Source of the DNA: Margaritifera margaritifera
Taxonomy: Eukaryota > Mollusca > Bivalvia > Unionida > Margaritiferidae
NCBI GenBank assembly: GCA_029931535.1
Contig: JAQPZY010001561.1
Coordinates: 3,651,001-3,715,000 of the forward strand
Reading direction: 5' to 3'
Length of the DNA stretch: 64,000 nt
The notes under the pieces are model-generated. The model searched no databases. It was not told the origin of the DNA and saw only the letters and a program-made list of their open reading frames with translations. Position numbers and translations under genes: made by a program. The stretch's first letter is position 1; each line of letters begins with the position of its first letter. Shown one piece after another: positions 42,701-56,900 of this stretch.

Positions 42701-45700
42701 ATAACGTCAAGGGGAATTTAACATTAGTCCATAGGTTTAACATTGGGGTCCTGTATGGCGTAAAGAGGAAAGATAATGGTAAAAAAACATCCATAACAGT
42801 ATAGCCTTGTATGGCGTCAAGAGAAAAAGGTGTGTGAAAAATGTCCATAACGGGATGGGATGGGATGGGATAAAGGGGAAAAGGTAAGGTGAAACACACT
42901 GATACTGACTGAGCTACGCAAATGTATATTGACCAGCACCCATACGTACTGACTAACACCTAAACCTACTGACCAACACTGACACCTACTGCCCGGTGGT
43001 CACACTTACTAACAGAAGTGTAAACTTGGGATGTAAAGTAAGATGGTCAAATAGAAGCCAAATCTCTGCAAACCAAACTAAATCCCTATCACTCTATAAC
43101 CGTACAAACCACTACAACCCCTACAAACAAAATTAAAACACGCTACATCCTCTACAATTCCTATAATCCATTAGACCCAAAGTGGGTTGTAAGGGCAGAA
43201 CAGGGTAGAAATGCTCACACACAAACATACTATCATACGTATATACTATCACACATGAAAAGTACAGAAGAGCAGAAGGGATTTAATATTTTTTATGGAA
43301 GATAAAACAATAGATAAATATATACATAGACAAACAAACACACGCACCCTTACTATCCAACACCATATATACAAACAGACCAGAGGAGAGAACGGTGATA
43401 GGTGAGGCTAACTCATACCTACTTATGGACAACTAAGCAAACAACATTACTATGCAACACCCACAGACATACGTACAAACTCATTTGAAGAGGACAATGG
43501 GTGTGTAATTACTAGCACACATAAGTACAATTAAAGAGAGGTCTTTTACTATTTATCACACACGCGCGCGTACACACACATACACACACGCAGACACACA
43601 CATATAAACTCATGTGAAAGGGTTGTAGGATATGTGATGGAGAGTGATCCTTACAAACAAACACACTTTTTATATTATCCAACTCTGGAGTGAAAGGAAA
43701 TTTTAATTTTCAGATGTGTTGAAAAATATCCATTGTCAGTGCTGCATAGGTCAAGTTTGGTTCACTTTGTTATAAATGTACTGTTTTTGTTTTTCATACG
43801 CTCATTGACCTGCTGTACGTATTGTAATGTGTTGTTGGTGAAAAAGACAGCGAGACATTGCTACACTGTCAAACAAGATCAGAATTTTGAGTAAAATAAG
43901 GTTTTCGTGTACTTTAAGCAAGTTACATTTTCTGTTTGTTATTTTTAAACAGCGAACAATATACATTGTTCTGCTACTTTACTGATTTATGGAGAGAGCA
44001 AAACAATGTGCTTCTTGACTGTTAGAAATGTACTGGAGTGTTTGTACTTGTCAAGGAGAAAATGATCGCATCTTTAAAGTGGAAAAAGAGAAGGAATGGT
44101 TCATATACCCCACACTACCATTTTTTCTTCTTTCTATTACAGTAGTTTTTAAAACTTTGAAAGGAACGAAATATAGATGAGTAAATGAATACTAAAAATC
44201 AAAGCAGTTATCGAAGGGCGTATGCAGTTATAACATTACGGATTGTCACGCCTATTGAATTTTAACATTACGGATGTCACTGTATTGGGCCTGTGCGAAT
44301 TAACATAATGGGTTTTGTAAACCCTTTTATGAGAATGTAATATTAAAGATTTAAGGTTCACTATGGGAATTAAATATTAAAGATTTAAGGTTCACTATGG
44401 GAATTAAATATTAAAGATTTAAGGTTTACTATGGGAATGTAATAGTAAAGTTTTAAGGTTCACTATGGGAATGTAATATTAAAGATTTAAGGTTCACTAT
44501 GGGAATATAATATTAAAGTTTTAAGGTTCACTATGGGAATGTAATATTAAAGATTTAAGGTTCACTATGGGAATGTAATATTAAAGTTTTAAGGTTCACT
44601 ATGGGAATTAGATATTCAAGATTTAAGGTTCACTATGGGAATGTAATATTAAAGATTTAAGGTTCACTATGGGAATGTAATATTAAAGATTTAAGGTTCA
44701 CTATGGGAATGTAATATTAAAGATTTAAGGTTCACTATGGGAATGTAATATTAAAAATTTAAGGTTCACTATGGGAATTAAATATTAAAGATTTAAGGTT
44801 CACTATGGGAATTAAATTTTAAAGATTTAAGGTTCACTATGGGAATGTAATATTAAAGATTTAAGGTTCACTATGGGAATGTAATACTAAAGTTTTAAGG
44901 TTCACTATGGGAATGTAATATTAAAATTTTAAGGTTCACTATGGGAATGTAATATTAAAGTTTTAAGGTTCACTATGGGAATTAAATTTTAAAGATTTAA
45001 GGTTCACTATGGGAATGTAATATTAAAGATTTAAGGTTCACTATGGGAATGTAATATTAAAGATTTAAGGTTCACTATGGGAATGTAATATTAAAGATTT
45101 AAGGTTCACTATGGGAATGTAATATTAAAGATTTAAGGTTCACTATGGGAATGTAATATTAAAGATTTAAGGTTCACTATGGGAATTAAATATTAAAGAT
45201 TTAAGGTTCACTATGGGAATTAAATTTTAAAGATTTAAGGTTCACTATGGGAATGTAATATTAAAGATTTAAGGTTCACTATGGGAATTAAATTTTAAAG
45301 ATTTAAGGTTCACTATGGGAATGTAATATTAAAGTTTTAAGGTTCACTATGGGAATGTAATATTAAAGTTTTAAGGTTCACTATGGGAATGTAATATTAA
45401 AGTTTTAAGGTTCACTATGGGAATGTATTATTAAAGTTTTAAGGTTCACTATGGGAATGTAATATTAAAATTTTAAGGTTCACTATGGGAATGTAATATT
45501 AAAGTTTTAAGGTTCACTATGGGAATTAAATTTTAAAGATTTAAGGTTCACTATGAGAATGTAATATTAAAGATTTAAGGTTCACTATGGGAATGTAATA
45601 TTAAAGTTTTAAGGTTCACTATGGGAATGTAATATTAAAGATTTAAGGTTCACTATGGGAATATAATATTAACGTTTTAAGGTTCACTATGGGAATGTAA

Positions 45701-48700
45701 TATTAAAGATTTAAGGTTCACTATGGGAATGTAATATTATAGTTTTAAGGTTCACTATGGGAATTAAATTTTAAAGATTTAAGGTTCACTATGGGAATTA
45801 AATTTTAAAGATTTAAGGTTCACTATGGGAATGTAATATTAAAGATTTAAGGTTCACTATGGGAATGTAATATTAAAGATTTAAGGTTCACTATGGGAAT
45901 GTAATATTAAAGTTTTAAGGTTCACTATGGGAATTAAATTTTAAAGATTTAAGGTTCACTATGGCGATTACATATTGAGGGGCAGCACTTTAGCCCTCTA
46001 AAGACATTGCACAGGCAGGAGAGAAGAACAAACACATGCTTAATGACATAAATTCGCTTACTTGTACAATGCAAGGGTAAATTTAATGTCAGATTAAGTT
46101 TCACGAGGCAACTCTATTCCAATTATGCAATGCGCGGTTGGTGAAAAACACAGCGAGACATTACCACACTGTCAAACAGGGTCAGAATTTGGCGTAAGAA
46201 AAGATTTTCGTGTACTTTTAGATTCTCACGTTTTCTGTTTGTGTTTTCTCAACAGCAAACGACATACATTGTTCTGCTACTTGACTGATTTATCGAGAGA
46301 ACAAATGGTAAAAAAAAAAAAAATAAACTAAACAAACAAACAAACAAACAAGCAAACAAACAAAACAACAACAACAAACAAAAAAAAAACCAGTGAGACG
46401 TTGCTACACTGTGAAACAAGGCCAGGTAAGGTTTTCGTGAATTTTAATGAATGTATATTTTCTGTTTGATTTCTAAAACAGCAAACACCTTGCTACTTGA
46501 CTGATTTATCGAGAAATCAAACATATTGGTTCTTCACTTTTGTTACAGATGTACTGGAGTATTTAAAGAACTTGTCATGAACAGAACTTGCAAACAGAAG
46601 AAAATGATTGTGTCCTTAAAACTAATCAAAGTAGTACGAGAGAGAGACAGACAGACAGAGACAGAGACAGGGACATTAGTGAAAGTCGTACTGTTGCACC
46701 CTTGGAATATTTTCATATTTAAACTGCAGGAAAATTAACTTCGAGAAAATTTCGAACGACAGTACACACTTATACTTACACTGCTAGATTCAGGGATTTT
46801 AAGTCTAAAGTTCCGTCGAGAAAATGACCACGAAAATGTCCGACCAAAGCGATAGGCACGTTTCTTGTCTGTTTTATCGACAAAATATTTAAATACCAAA
46901 ATACATTAGTAAAACGATCATCAACAGATGTAAAGAAACGAAAATGATACATAAAAAAATTTTTGTTGTTACAATATTTGTGAATTTTTAGCTTTGCAAT
47001 ACTTAAACTTAAAGAAATAAAAACAGACCTTTTTGACGAGATTATCGAAGTTTTGTTTTCGCTCATGCAAGTTTTTATCTGCAATACGTCGATATTCGTA
47101 AGTTCTTTTTAAAAAAATAAAATTCTCATTACTTTCTAGCCCTTAAATATCGCAAACATACACACTTATAATCAGAAGATTGTACAAATATTTAAAAAAA
47201 TGAGTTTCTTGAAATGACGAACTCAGGGCCTAAGCATTCTAATCAGTGAAGCATGTCAAAGTGCGCACTTGCTGGCAGCTTTTTTATTCGTATATGCCTT
47301 CACACCCAAGATCACAAATGAGCGATACAAAGGGTTTATTAAAGTTGCAGAAACTCATTACACTCCTCAGACTGAATAAATTTTAATAATACCAATTATA
47401 TTTTAATTTTTAAATATCTATATATGCATATTTGTTGTAGTTTGCACAAATCCCCATGGTAAAATACAACAAGTCAGTGACCTTATTCGAAACAACAGTT
47501 TATCGCTGAATACCCAATAGGGCAATCGGTGGCTTTGCGAGATTTACTTACATTCTAGTATTAAGTATCGAGTTGAGAAAAGCGAGACTCGAGTCAAGAA
47601 AAGCGAGTATCGAGTTAAAAAATGCGAGTGTCAGTACATTTATGTGAGTATCGAGTAGAGAAGATTAATTAAAAGGTGAGAAGAAATAAAACAATTTGAA
47701 GAAGAGAATATTCATGCATAAGAGAACCGATATAAGACACCAATTTCTCTTCTGTTCTTCTTAATTACACTCTACTTTTGTTGCTGTGCCGTATAACGCC
47801 AAACCAAATAAATTATTTCCATTGACGTTCTTTGAGCAAACATATAGACTCCAATTCAGTCAATGCTAGCTGGGTTAAATTTTAAAATAAAATGTGTGCA
47901 TGATCATCAGTTTGAATCAAAACCATATTACCATCTTACATATGGGATCCATATACAGGTGGAGTGTACCCGAGTCAAATCAATCTTGAAAAGTCCACTG
48001 TCATGAAAAGATTCCACCTCTCCATGGAGAAGCCAGAAAGAATGTGACAACGACATTCTGTATCACCTAATACCATCAGAGAAGATTTGACAGAGATTCA
48101 CCCTAGCGATTTTGAAGAGGAAATGATTGATCCATATCCAACATCATCATTTACCTCCTACTCCCCATAACCGAGATAGTCTAGATTGTGTAAGAAGATA
48201 AATCGTTCGGTAGCCTCTGATGATTATTTTCGCATACAAACCACACACAAAGTGACTTCCATAAAATTTAGAACGACCGCTTATGCGATTAGATATAAAG
48301 AGTTCAGGCCCCAAGACCCTGCAAAGAAAACGGTTGCATTTATTACCGACTTTTTGGATTCCATATTAGATGAGTTGAAACGACTGTGCCAAGTTGAAGA
48401 TCAAGATCGTTTACGACTTTCTATCACTCAGGACCGTTCGAAATCTCCTGTCTGGATCGAATTTAATATACCTGCTGAATTAACATCTTCCAAAATCTTG
48501 GACCAAATTCTACACGTTCAGCAATTGAATGATGAGTTTGGAATGACCGATGGAAAAGCCACCCCCACCCCATTTGACTCGTATTTCACCTCCATCAGGC
48601 AGTGGACGACGCGAAGTTTTATCTGTGGATCAACTCCCGATTACTAAACGAAGTATCGTCAATATTCACAGCAACCATGTTCAGATGTGTTGGGCGCTCA

Positions 48701-50887
48701 TCCAGAGAAAATGGATACACTAGAATGGCAAAGATTATTAAGAGTATTAGACAATCGGACAGGACAGAACCAAGCTCATTTTGGAACAAACGGATTTTGA
48801 AAGAGACCGTGTGTGTACCTGATGAAATACAAAAAATTCAAGAAGTGCTAGCTACGCAGCATATGTTGAAAGTTTACCTTCAATTTCTTGTTGGAGATCT
48901 TCTGTTTCGAGTACCCCATTTTCCAGACGGAAAAAATAATTCACATCTATCATCACCAAAAATCATTTCGGTGCCATTACCAATGTCACAGCATTTCTCG
49001 GATACGGTTACTATTGTGACAATGTGACCAAGGATTTAACAATCGGAAGCAATATATTCAGTGTGGAGAGAGATGCTGTGGTTGTTTAACATCGAGACCT
49101 AGTGTGTCTGAGGGAGAAGAAACGATTCAGTGCTCTACCTGTGGACGAACAGTTGCCAGTCAAGCGTGTTACGACAGACACATTCGTACCAATTCCAAAG
49201 ATTCACACGTTTGTCCAGGAAAGACGTCGAGTTGGATCATCACTTCATCACTGTTACATTCAGTGATATGATAATAAACTAGATGAGTTATTGGATTACC
49301 AGAACAAATACAAAACAAAACAACAACAACAATTTAAAAAAAAAAAAAAACGGGAGGATCGTGTGGAGTTTTTGGTTTTTTACTCTGAATGTTTTCAAGA
49401 GACTAGAATTCACGTTCCTCAGGTTTGTGTTGCTCATCGCGCTTGCCACGAATGTATTCAGAAACCTTCATTTTATCACTGTAGGAATTGTAGCGTGCTT
49501 CCATATCGACGTGAAAAGATATTTCGTGGATCTAATACTCTTTCTGATTTTGCTCAGGGGACTTTGGGTCCCACTGAAGAAGAAGACTTCGTCGCTCGTT
49601 ACAACAAGTGTCATCAATACGCTACAGTGATTGGTCACAATTTCTCGGCATACGACGATCAGTTTATTTTGAAACATGTATCAGAACAAGGAATCGAAAT
49701 AATTCTTTAACTTCAAATGAATGGAGCCAAGATCATTTACATGAAAGTGGGATACAAACAGTTTAAAGATTGCCCGAGCTATTTGGTTATGCCTTTGATT
49801 AAATTGCCCAAACCGTATGGAATGACGGAAATATCTGAAATATATTTTCCTCACTTTTTCAATACCAAATAATGTAAACCTCAATGTATTCCCGGATTTG
49901 TCTGAAGCCCATTACTACTACGGTAGGCGAACAGAACAGCGGGAAGCTTTCTACGCCTGCTTTCAAGCCAACTCATCGGACCCTTTTTATTTTCAAGAAG
50001 AAATGCCAAATTATTGTTGGTTCCATGTTGATATCGACATTTTACATAGTTGCTGTAGAAACTGTTGACAGTTATTTCTTGAGCATGAATGTATAGATTC
50101 GTTGACGAAAGCTTCAACCATTACCAAAACGTGTGGATTTGTGTGACAAAAGAAATGAAAACAAACTAGCGATTGTACAACCTCAAACATATCAATCCGT
50201 CAGGGCTTTGCAGTGGTTACATTACTTGTGTCATACTCAGTGCAAGTGGATACAACATGCCAGAAACGGCGGAGAAAAGACAGGATGATCCAATGGTAGG
50301 GTTTGATCCCAAACCCTTTGGGTCGCAAGCACTGCACGCAAGTGTTTAACTGATCAAATGCATCTCTTTTCTTTTAGGCAACTGTATCTTTTAAAAAATA
50401 AAATCCCAGTCTGTTTTTCTGTACTTCGGATGTATCATTTGAAACGGATTCAGTTGACATTAATAACCCAGTATGTATGTATGTATGTATGTATGTATGT
50501 ATGTATGTATGTATGTATGTATGTATGTATGTATGTATGTATGTATGTATGTATGTATGTATGTTTGAAGTCATAATTTTGCTCTGTTGGATTGTAGCAA
50601 GTTTATTGATAGTCATTTACTTCAAAATATAAAAGGATCTTAATTTTCTTCCTTAAAAGAAATGCCCTGGTAAAAAGTATGAAACTATTTAGCGCTATGA
50701 CCCTAAGTTTGTCGCCGGTGAGAGTCCACTAACATATGTCAAAATGGTTTCCCAATTGAGCCAATGTAATCAAATTATATGTGTATTGAAGGATTGACAT
50801 CTGTTAGTTCTAACCCCATGAATTTAGAGATTTACCTCCTTCGCGGTAGCGATCACAAAAGTGTGTGAGTGAGAGAGAGAGTGTGTT

Positions 50888-50958
<71 letters not shown>

Positions 50959-53900
50959 GAGAGAGAGCTAGCTAATAAGTTTGACACAAAAAGTCACTTT
51001 AATTCTGATTTGGGAAAAGAAAGCATCATATCAGGGAAATAACGCGGAAAATCCGTTGGAGTTGGAAACAATGGTTGAAAAAAAAAATTTAAAAAAAATG
51101 ATTCGATAAGTTTGTAAAACGCTTGTGTTCTAATTTGTTTAAGTTTAAGTACTGTAAGGTAAGAAATATTGCACAGAAGACACAAAGTAACTGCCTGGAA
51201 AATGATTGATTTGATTATTATTACTACTGTAAATGATATGTAAGCGTCGTTGCAAGCGAATTATCTGCTAAAGATCGTTTTACTAATGTATTTTGCTATT
51301 TAAATATTTTGTCGATAAAACAGACAAGAAACGTGCCTATCGCTTTGGTCTGACATTTTAGTTTCAACTCGTACAAACATAAACTCAAACCAATCAATGA
51401 TGAACTCGGTCAATTTCTCTACGGAAACTTTAGACTGAAAATATTGAATCTGACAAGTAGCAGAACAACGGATGTTGTTTGCTGTATTAAAACGAAACAA
51501 GCAGAAAATATAACTTCCTTAAAGTACAGGAAAGCCGTATCTTACGTCAAATTCTGGCCTTGTTTCACAGTGCAGCAATATATCGCTGTCTTTTTCACCA
51601 TTTGCTCTCTCAATTAATCAGTCAACTAGTCTGGTGTTTGCTGTTTAGAAACACACAAGCAAAAAATGCAACAGCCTTAAAGTACTAGAAAATCTAATCT
51701 TACGCCATATTCTGACCTTATTTGACAGTGTAGCAATGTCTCGCTGTCTTTTTCGCCAACAGGGCAATGCAGAATTGGAATAGAGTCGCCCATGAAACTT
51801 TATCTGACATTGTATGTACCCTTGGATGAGTGGTCTTCCCTCCATCCTGTTCCATGTCTACAGAAGGTTATATTGTCTTTCAATGTCAAATTCCCATAGC
51901 GGATCTTAAATCTTTCATAGTAAATTCCCATGGAGGGCTTCACCAACCCATTATGTTAAATTTCTGTTGGCTCTAATAGTGACATCCGTAATGTTAAAAT
52001 TCAATAGGTTCCATAATCCGTAATGTTAAAATTCAATAGGTCCCATAATCCGTAATGTTAAAATTCAATAGGTCCCATAATCCGTAATGTTAAAATTCAA
52101 TAGGTCCCATAATCCGTAATGTTAAAATTCAATAGGTCCCATAATCCTAAATGTTTAAATTACCGTAGGCCCCTCGATTGTTTCTTTTTTTATTTAATGT
52201 ATTCATGTACATATCTATATTTCTTTCCTCGAATGTTTTAAAGACTACTGCAATAGAAGAAAAAAAAATGATTGTGTGGGCGATATGATCAGTTCTTTGT
52301 CTTTATTCACAGTAAGGATAAGATCATTTTTATCCTTGGCAAGTACAAACATTACAGTACAATTGTTAGAAAGTGTTGAACCAAAATGTTTTGCTCTCTT
52401 TATTAATCATTCAAGTAAAAAACAACAACAACATAAAAATACACACATACAAACAGAACATGTAACTTCTGTAAAGTACACGAAAACCTTTGTCTTACGC
52501 AACATTCAAATCTTACTTGACAGTGTAGAAATGTCGCGCTCTCTTTTATTAGCAACAACGCATTACAGTTTTTAGCAGGACAGTCAGTGTATCACATCCA
52601 AAACGACAACAACGAAAACAGTACATTTTGTAACAAAGTGAACCAAACTTGATCCATGTAGCATGGACACTAATAGTTTTCAACACACTTGAAAATGAAA
52701 ATAGCTTTTCACTTCTGGGTTGGATAATACAAAAATGTGTTTAATTGTAAGGATCACTCTTCATTACATACTCTACAACCCTTTGACATGAGTTTCTATG
52801 TGTTTGTGTGGGTAGGGGTGGGGTGATAGTAAATAACCTTTCTTTAATTGTACTTATGTGCGGTAGTAAATACATACTCTTTGTCCCCTTTCAATGAGTT
52901 TGTATGCATGTGTGTGGGTGTTGGATAGTAATGGTGTGTGTTTGTTTGTCCATAAGTAGGTGTATATTATCCTGACCTATCACCTTTTCTTCTTCTGATT
53001 TGTTTGTATATGTGGTGTTGGATAGTAATGGTGTGGGTGGTTGTTTGTCTATGTGTGTATTTATCTATTGCTTAATCTTCCATTACAACAAAGCAAAACA
53101 GAAAAAGAAAAAAAATTAAACCTCCCCAACCCTTTTGTCTTTTTCATGTGTGGCAGTATATAAGCATGATAGTATGTTTCTGTGTGAGCATTCCTACCAT
53201 TTTTTCACCTTACACCCCACTTTAGGTCTATAAGTTATGGGGGTTGTGGGTTTTTAGAGTGTTAGGGATTTACTGTGGTTTATAGGGTATGGTTTCCATT
53301 TACTCCCTTACTTTAAATTCTACCCTTGCACTTTGTTTAGTAAGTGCGAGTGCCGGTCAGTAGGTGTAAGTGTTGGTCTATATGTGTAGGTGTTGGTCAC
53401 TAGGCATGGGTGCTGGTCAGTATATCTGTAAGTCAGTCACTGTCAGTGTTTTTCACATTACCCTTTTCCCTTGAGCCCAGACGGTCCCATCCTGTTACGG
53501 ACATTTTTCACATTCCATTTTCCCATGACGCCATACAGGCCAATAATGTGAATCCTATAGATGCTTTTAACATGGGCATTCCTCTTGACGTCATACAGGA
53601 CCCCAATGTTAAACCTATGGACTAATGTTAAATTCCCTTTGACGTTATACAGGCCTCTGTCAAATGGCGGCCGTACTGCTAATTCCCATTTAACTCATAT
53701 AGGCCCATTTGACGCTACAGTAGCCCATTACTACTGTCAGGATACGTTACGCATCGCGATACAAAGATTAGGATACTATACATATCACGATTATTTTCTC
53801 TACTACAAATACAAGCTGAACTAAGACAAGAAAATATATTTTAGTAGAAAAATCAACCTCCTAATTTTCCAAAACAAATTTTGTTTCAAATAATTTAAAT

Positions 53901-56900
53901 TAGTAAATGGGATTTAGTCTTTTATACACTTAAAACTATTAAAAGTAATGAATATTAGAGACTGAACGTCTCTATTAATAAAATAGGAAATGTGTCGACA
54001 CTCTACAGTGCCTCAGTATCCTGCACGCTGTGATGTACTTCACCCACAGAATATGGCAGCGAAGGCAAACATGTAAAAGTAACATATACAAATAGAATGA
54101 ACAAACAAAAATGTTGTGGGGTGTTTATAATTAAACGTTTTTTTTTTTTTTTTTGTTTTTTTTTATTTTATTTAAAAACATACTTTCCTTAACTAACTTA
54201 ACCCTTTCCCTCATGGCATATGCCACTGAACAACAGTTCAGTATTCTTGCTGTTATTGTACAATGTGCTATTAATAGAACAACATGCCACCAGCAAGTTG
54301 ACAGGATCCCAGTATGGCTGACTGGGAAAAACTGCGCACTGATATATGCATATTTATAGCTTTGATATTCAATATTTAGTTCTTATTGTTTCGTCCTAAG
54401 GTACACAATGATAAACATCAACATTCTCGTTTACTTGTACATCAAGATGTGAGTTCCAGGTCAGTTGATATAGATTATATACCGCTCAATGTTGGGCTTC
54501 AAAATCGGCGATCTATGTCATTAATGTGTGGGATATTTGGGCTTATTTTTTGTGGAGGGTTTTTTTATGGGTTTTTTTTGTTGTTGTTGTCTTTTTTGTT
54601 TATAAAAGTTTTTTGTATGATTACTGGCAATGTCTTGGGATTAATTAAATCCTCAAAAAAACGATCTGATAGTCTGGATTCCGTGATTAAACCTGCAAGG
54701 ATACCGGCAGCCATTTGAATTTTGGGGGAATTTCGGATGTACTCTTATCTCGGAATGGCTAATTAGAATACATTAGCAGGTGATATAACTTATATAACCT
54801 TGCACAGTGCATGTTTTACCATAAGGAATATTCCTAACAGTTGGCGCTATGAATTCACTATGCAAATTGTGGCTGACTACCAAAGAAATCGAAACGCGTT
54901 TACGTTGAAATGCGGTAGTGGTGTCCATATGTAATTGTGTATGAGACGGCGTTACCAGTGCATGTCAACTTAAAAATTTGACCGCAGCCCTTGAGACATG
55001 AAATTGGATTTGGTACATGCCATCATCAGTCAGTCAGAGTTCTTTCTTGTGTATTCGGTCTCAGTGCAAACAAACATGTCGGTTGCTGGCGGATAGTGTT
55101 AGCAATAAGAACATCGTAGGGGGACAATTGACAGATTAAAGACAAAGTAAAAGGAACTTTGTTTAAAGGTTTGCTCTTATGTGAAGTAGTGTCACGATAC
55201 AATACAAACGTTTCACGTATCTCATCTTGGACAAAATGTCGTGTTTATCCATGAATCGTTCTACCCCTAGTACCATACACATAAATAGGAACCAGTATCC
55301 AGAATTTGCCTTGTAAAATATACACCTCAGAGAGGTCTTGCTTCTAGTCCCAACTGTCGGAAAGATCAATTGGGAGATCGGGGGCAAGGCGTTAATCTTT
55401 ACCAACTCAGTTTGGAGCAAATTAATGTGATTGATAAACGGCAATATACGATGAATTAATGTGATTGATAAACGGCAATACACGATGAATTGTTTGCACA
55501 TACTTGTATACCTTCACGACTCTGCAGCCAACTAGTCCATTGCAATTGTTGCGGTTGATGTATCCAATAACTTCTTTTCACAGAAAAGACAAGACATATT
55601 CCCGCTCAAAGAATATTAATGTCTGCTTTTACAATAAATGTGAAATATATCACAGAACAATGATCAGAAAACAGTTGATTGATTATAAATTATCTGATTG
55701 GATTCCCTTGCTCCATAGTGGATCCTGTTTTTTTTTTTTTATTTTTTTTATATTTTTTTTATGACATACAGTGTTTCTATCAATCCATTTCTTCCGTCAT
55801 GGCATTCTGTCGATGGTTAGCACGTGACTGGCTGAAATCATGTCAAACCATTTGTAGGTCATAGTCTTTCGTTACAGGTATAAGCAAAACCTTTATATTT
55901 GTAAAACAGAACAGATTTCTCCAAAACATTTACTCAGTACTACCGTCAGTACTCGCTTATAAGTCGAGTCCAACTGCAAACTGTACGGGCTCAAATCTGT
56001 CATCGCATAATGCACTGGCTGATATAGATAGATGCAGTGTGTAAGGAGTAATCAGTATGACAAACAGGACCTATGCTGTTTGCAGTTTGACTCGACTTGT
56101 ACGCGAGTACATATGGTATATGCCTAGTATTCTTCACTCCTGTGGTCCAATTAAAACTATGTACAAAACTGCTACTTTTCTCATAATAAGGGAAGTTGGC
56201 AAAACAAAGGACGCACTCGCAACATCTCAGGCCTTTCTACCAGTGCGGAAAAGGTCTGAAATGGAATTCATGAACCGCAACATTAAGACTACCTGAATTA
56301 CATTACTAAAACACCGCTGTCCCAAATATACAGAGCATATCTCCTTCAAATTTGTTGGTGGGAAAGGTCCGATATTTTAAGAAATGGGCTCTGGATTAAC
56401 TAAACATCTCATATTTTCTTCCTCAGTTGAGATTTTTGAAAATCAATAGTATTGCTTGGTTTGGAATTATGAGTTTTTCTTTGAAAATTAAGCAGGCACT
56501 GAGTGTTAAAATACAGGCAGACTATCATGTATTTTCCAAAATTTTGTATTATTTTGTCTCTGAAGAATTCCTGCATTCATTTTTCAAGAATAGAAGACTT
56601 CCACGTGTAACATGTTAAAATTAAAAGTTATTTCATCCCCTGCATTATGTCTGCCTCTCACAAAATCCCAATATTGTCAGAAATGCCATAAGCGAGAAAC
56701 GCAAAATCTCAGTTTGAGGAAACATTTTGAGAAATTTAGCGAAACTATAGCCTTGTTACCTAAATAAATGGCTGAACTTCCAGTGAATGTACAGAATTTT
56801 ATTATATTGCTCCACCTTATGACACTCGAGATGTTGTTGCGCTTGCGGAAAGAATCAAGATATCGTGATTGAAAATAGTGCAGTCCATTAGCAGGGGAAG

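Larger units (their letters stand above)
42614..53732 (+). mobile_element. 11.1-kb Polinton-like element with very long inverted arms
   Basis: The left arm (42614-46920) and right arm (51273-53732) are reverse complements of each other, end to end, with divergence and indels. The outer ends are AGTAATGGG and CCCATTACT. The inner ends match in CGTTTTACTAATGTATTTTG and CAAGAAACGTGCCTATCGCT. The 4.35-kb core carries only a broken family-B DNA polymerase on the plus strand. Long terminal inverted repeats plus such a polymerase are the hallmarks of Polintons/Mavericks. No integrase, ATPase, protease or capsid gene was seen, and no flanking 6-bp duplication is obvious, so this is a decayed or non-autonomous derivative. 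Confidence 0.8.

Noticed and set aside
48186..49710. An extra exon or nested host gene in PDE1 intron 9
   Set aside because: The frames match Polinton-type polymerase segments, are interrupted by frameshifts and stops, and lie between the inverted arms of a mobile element.
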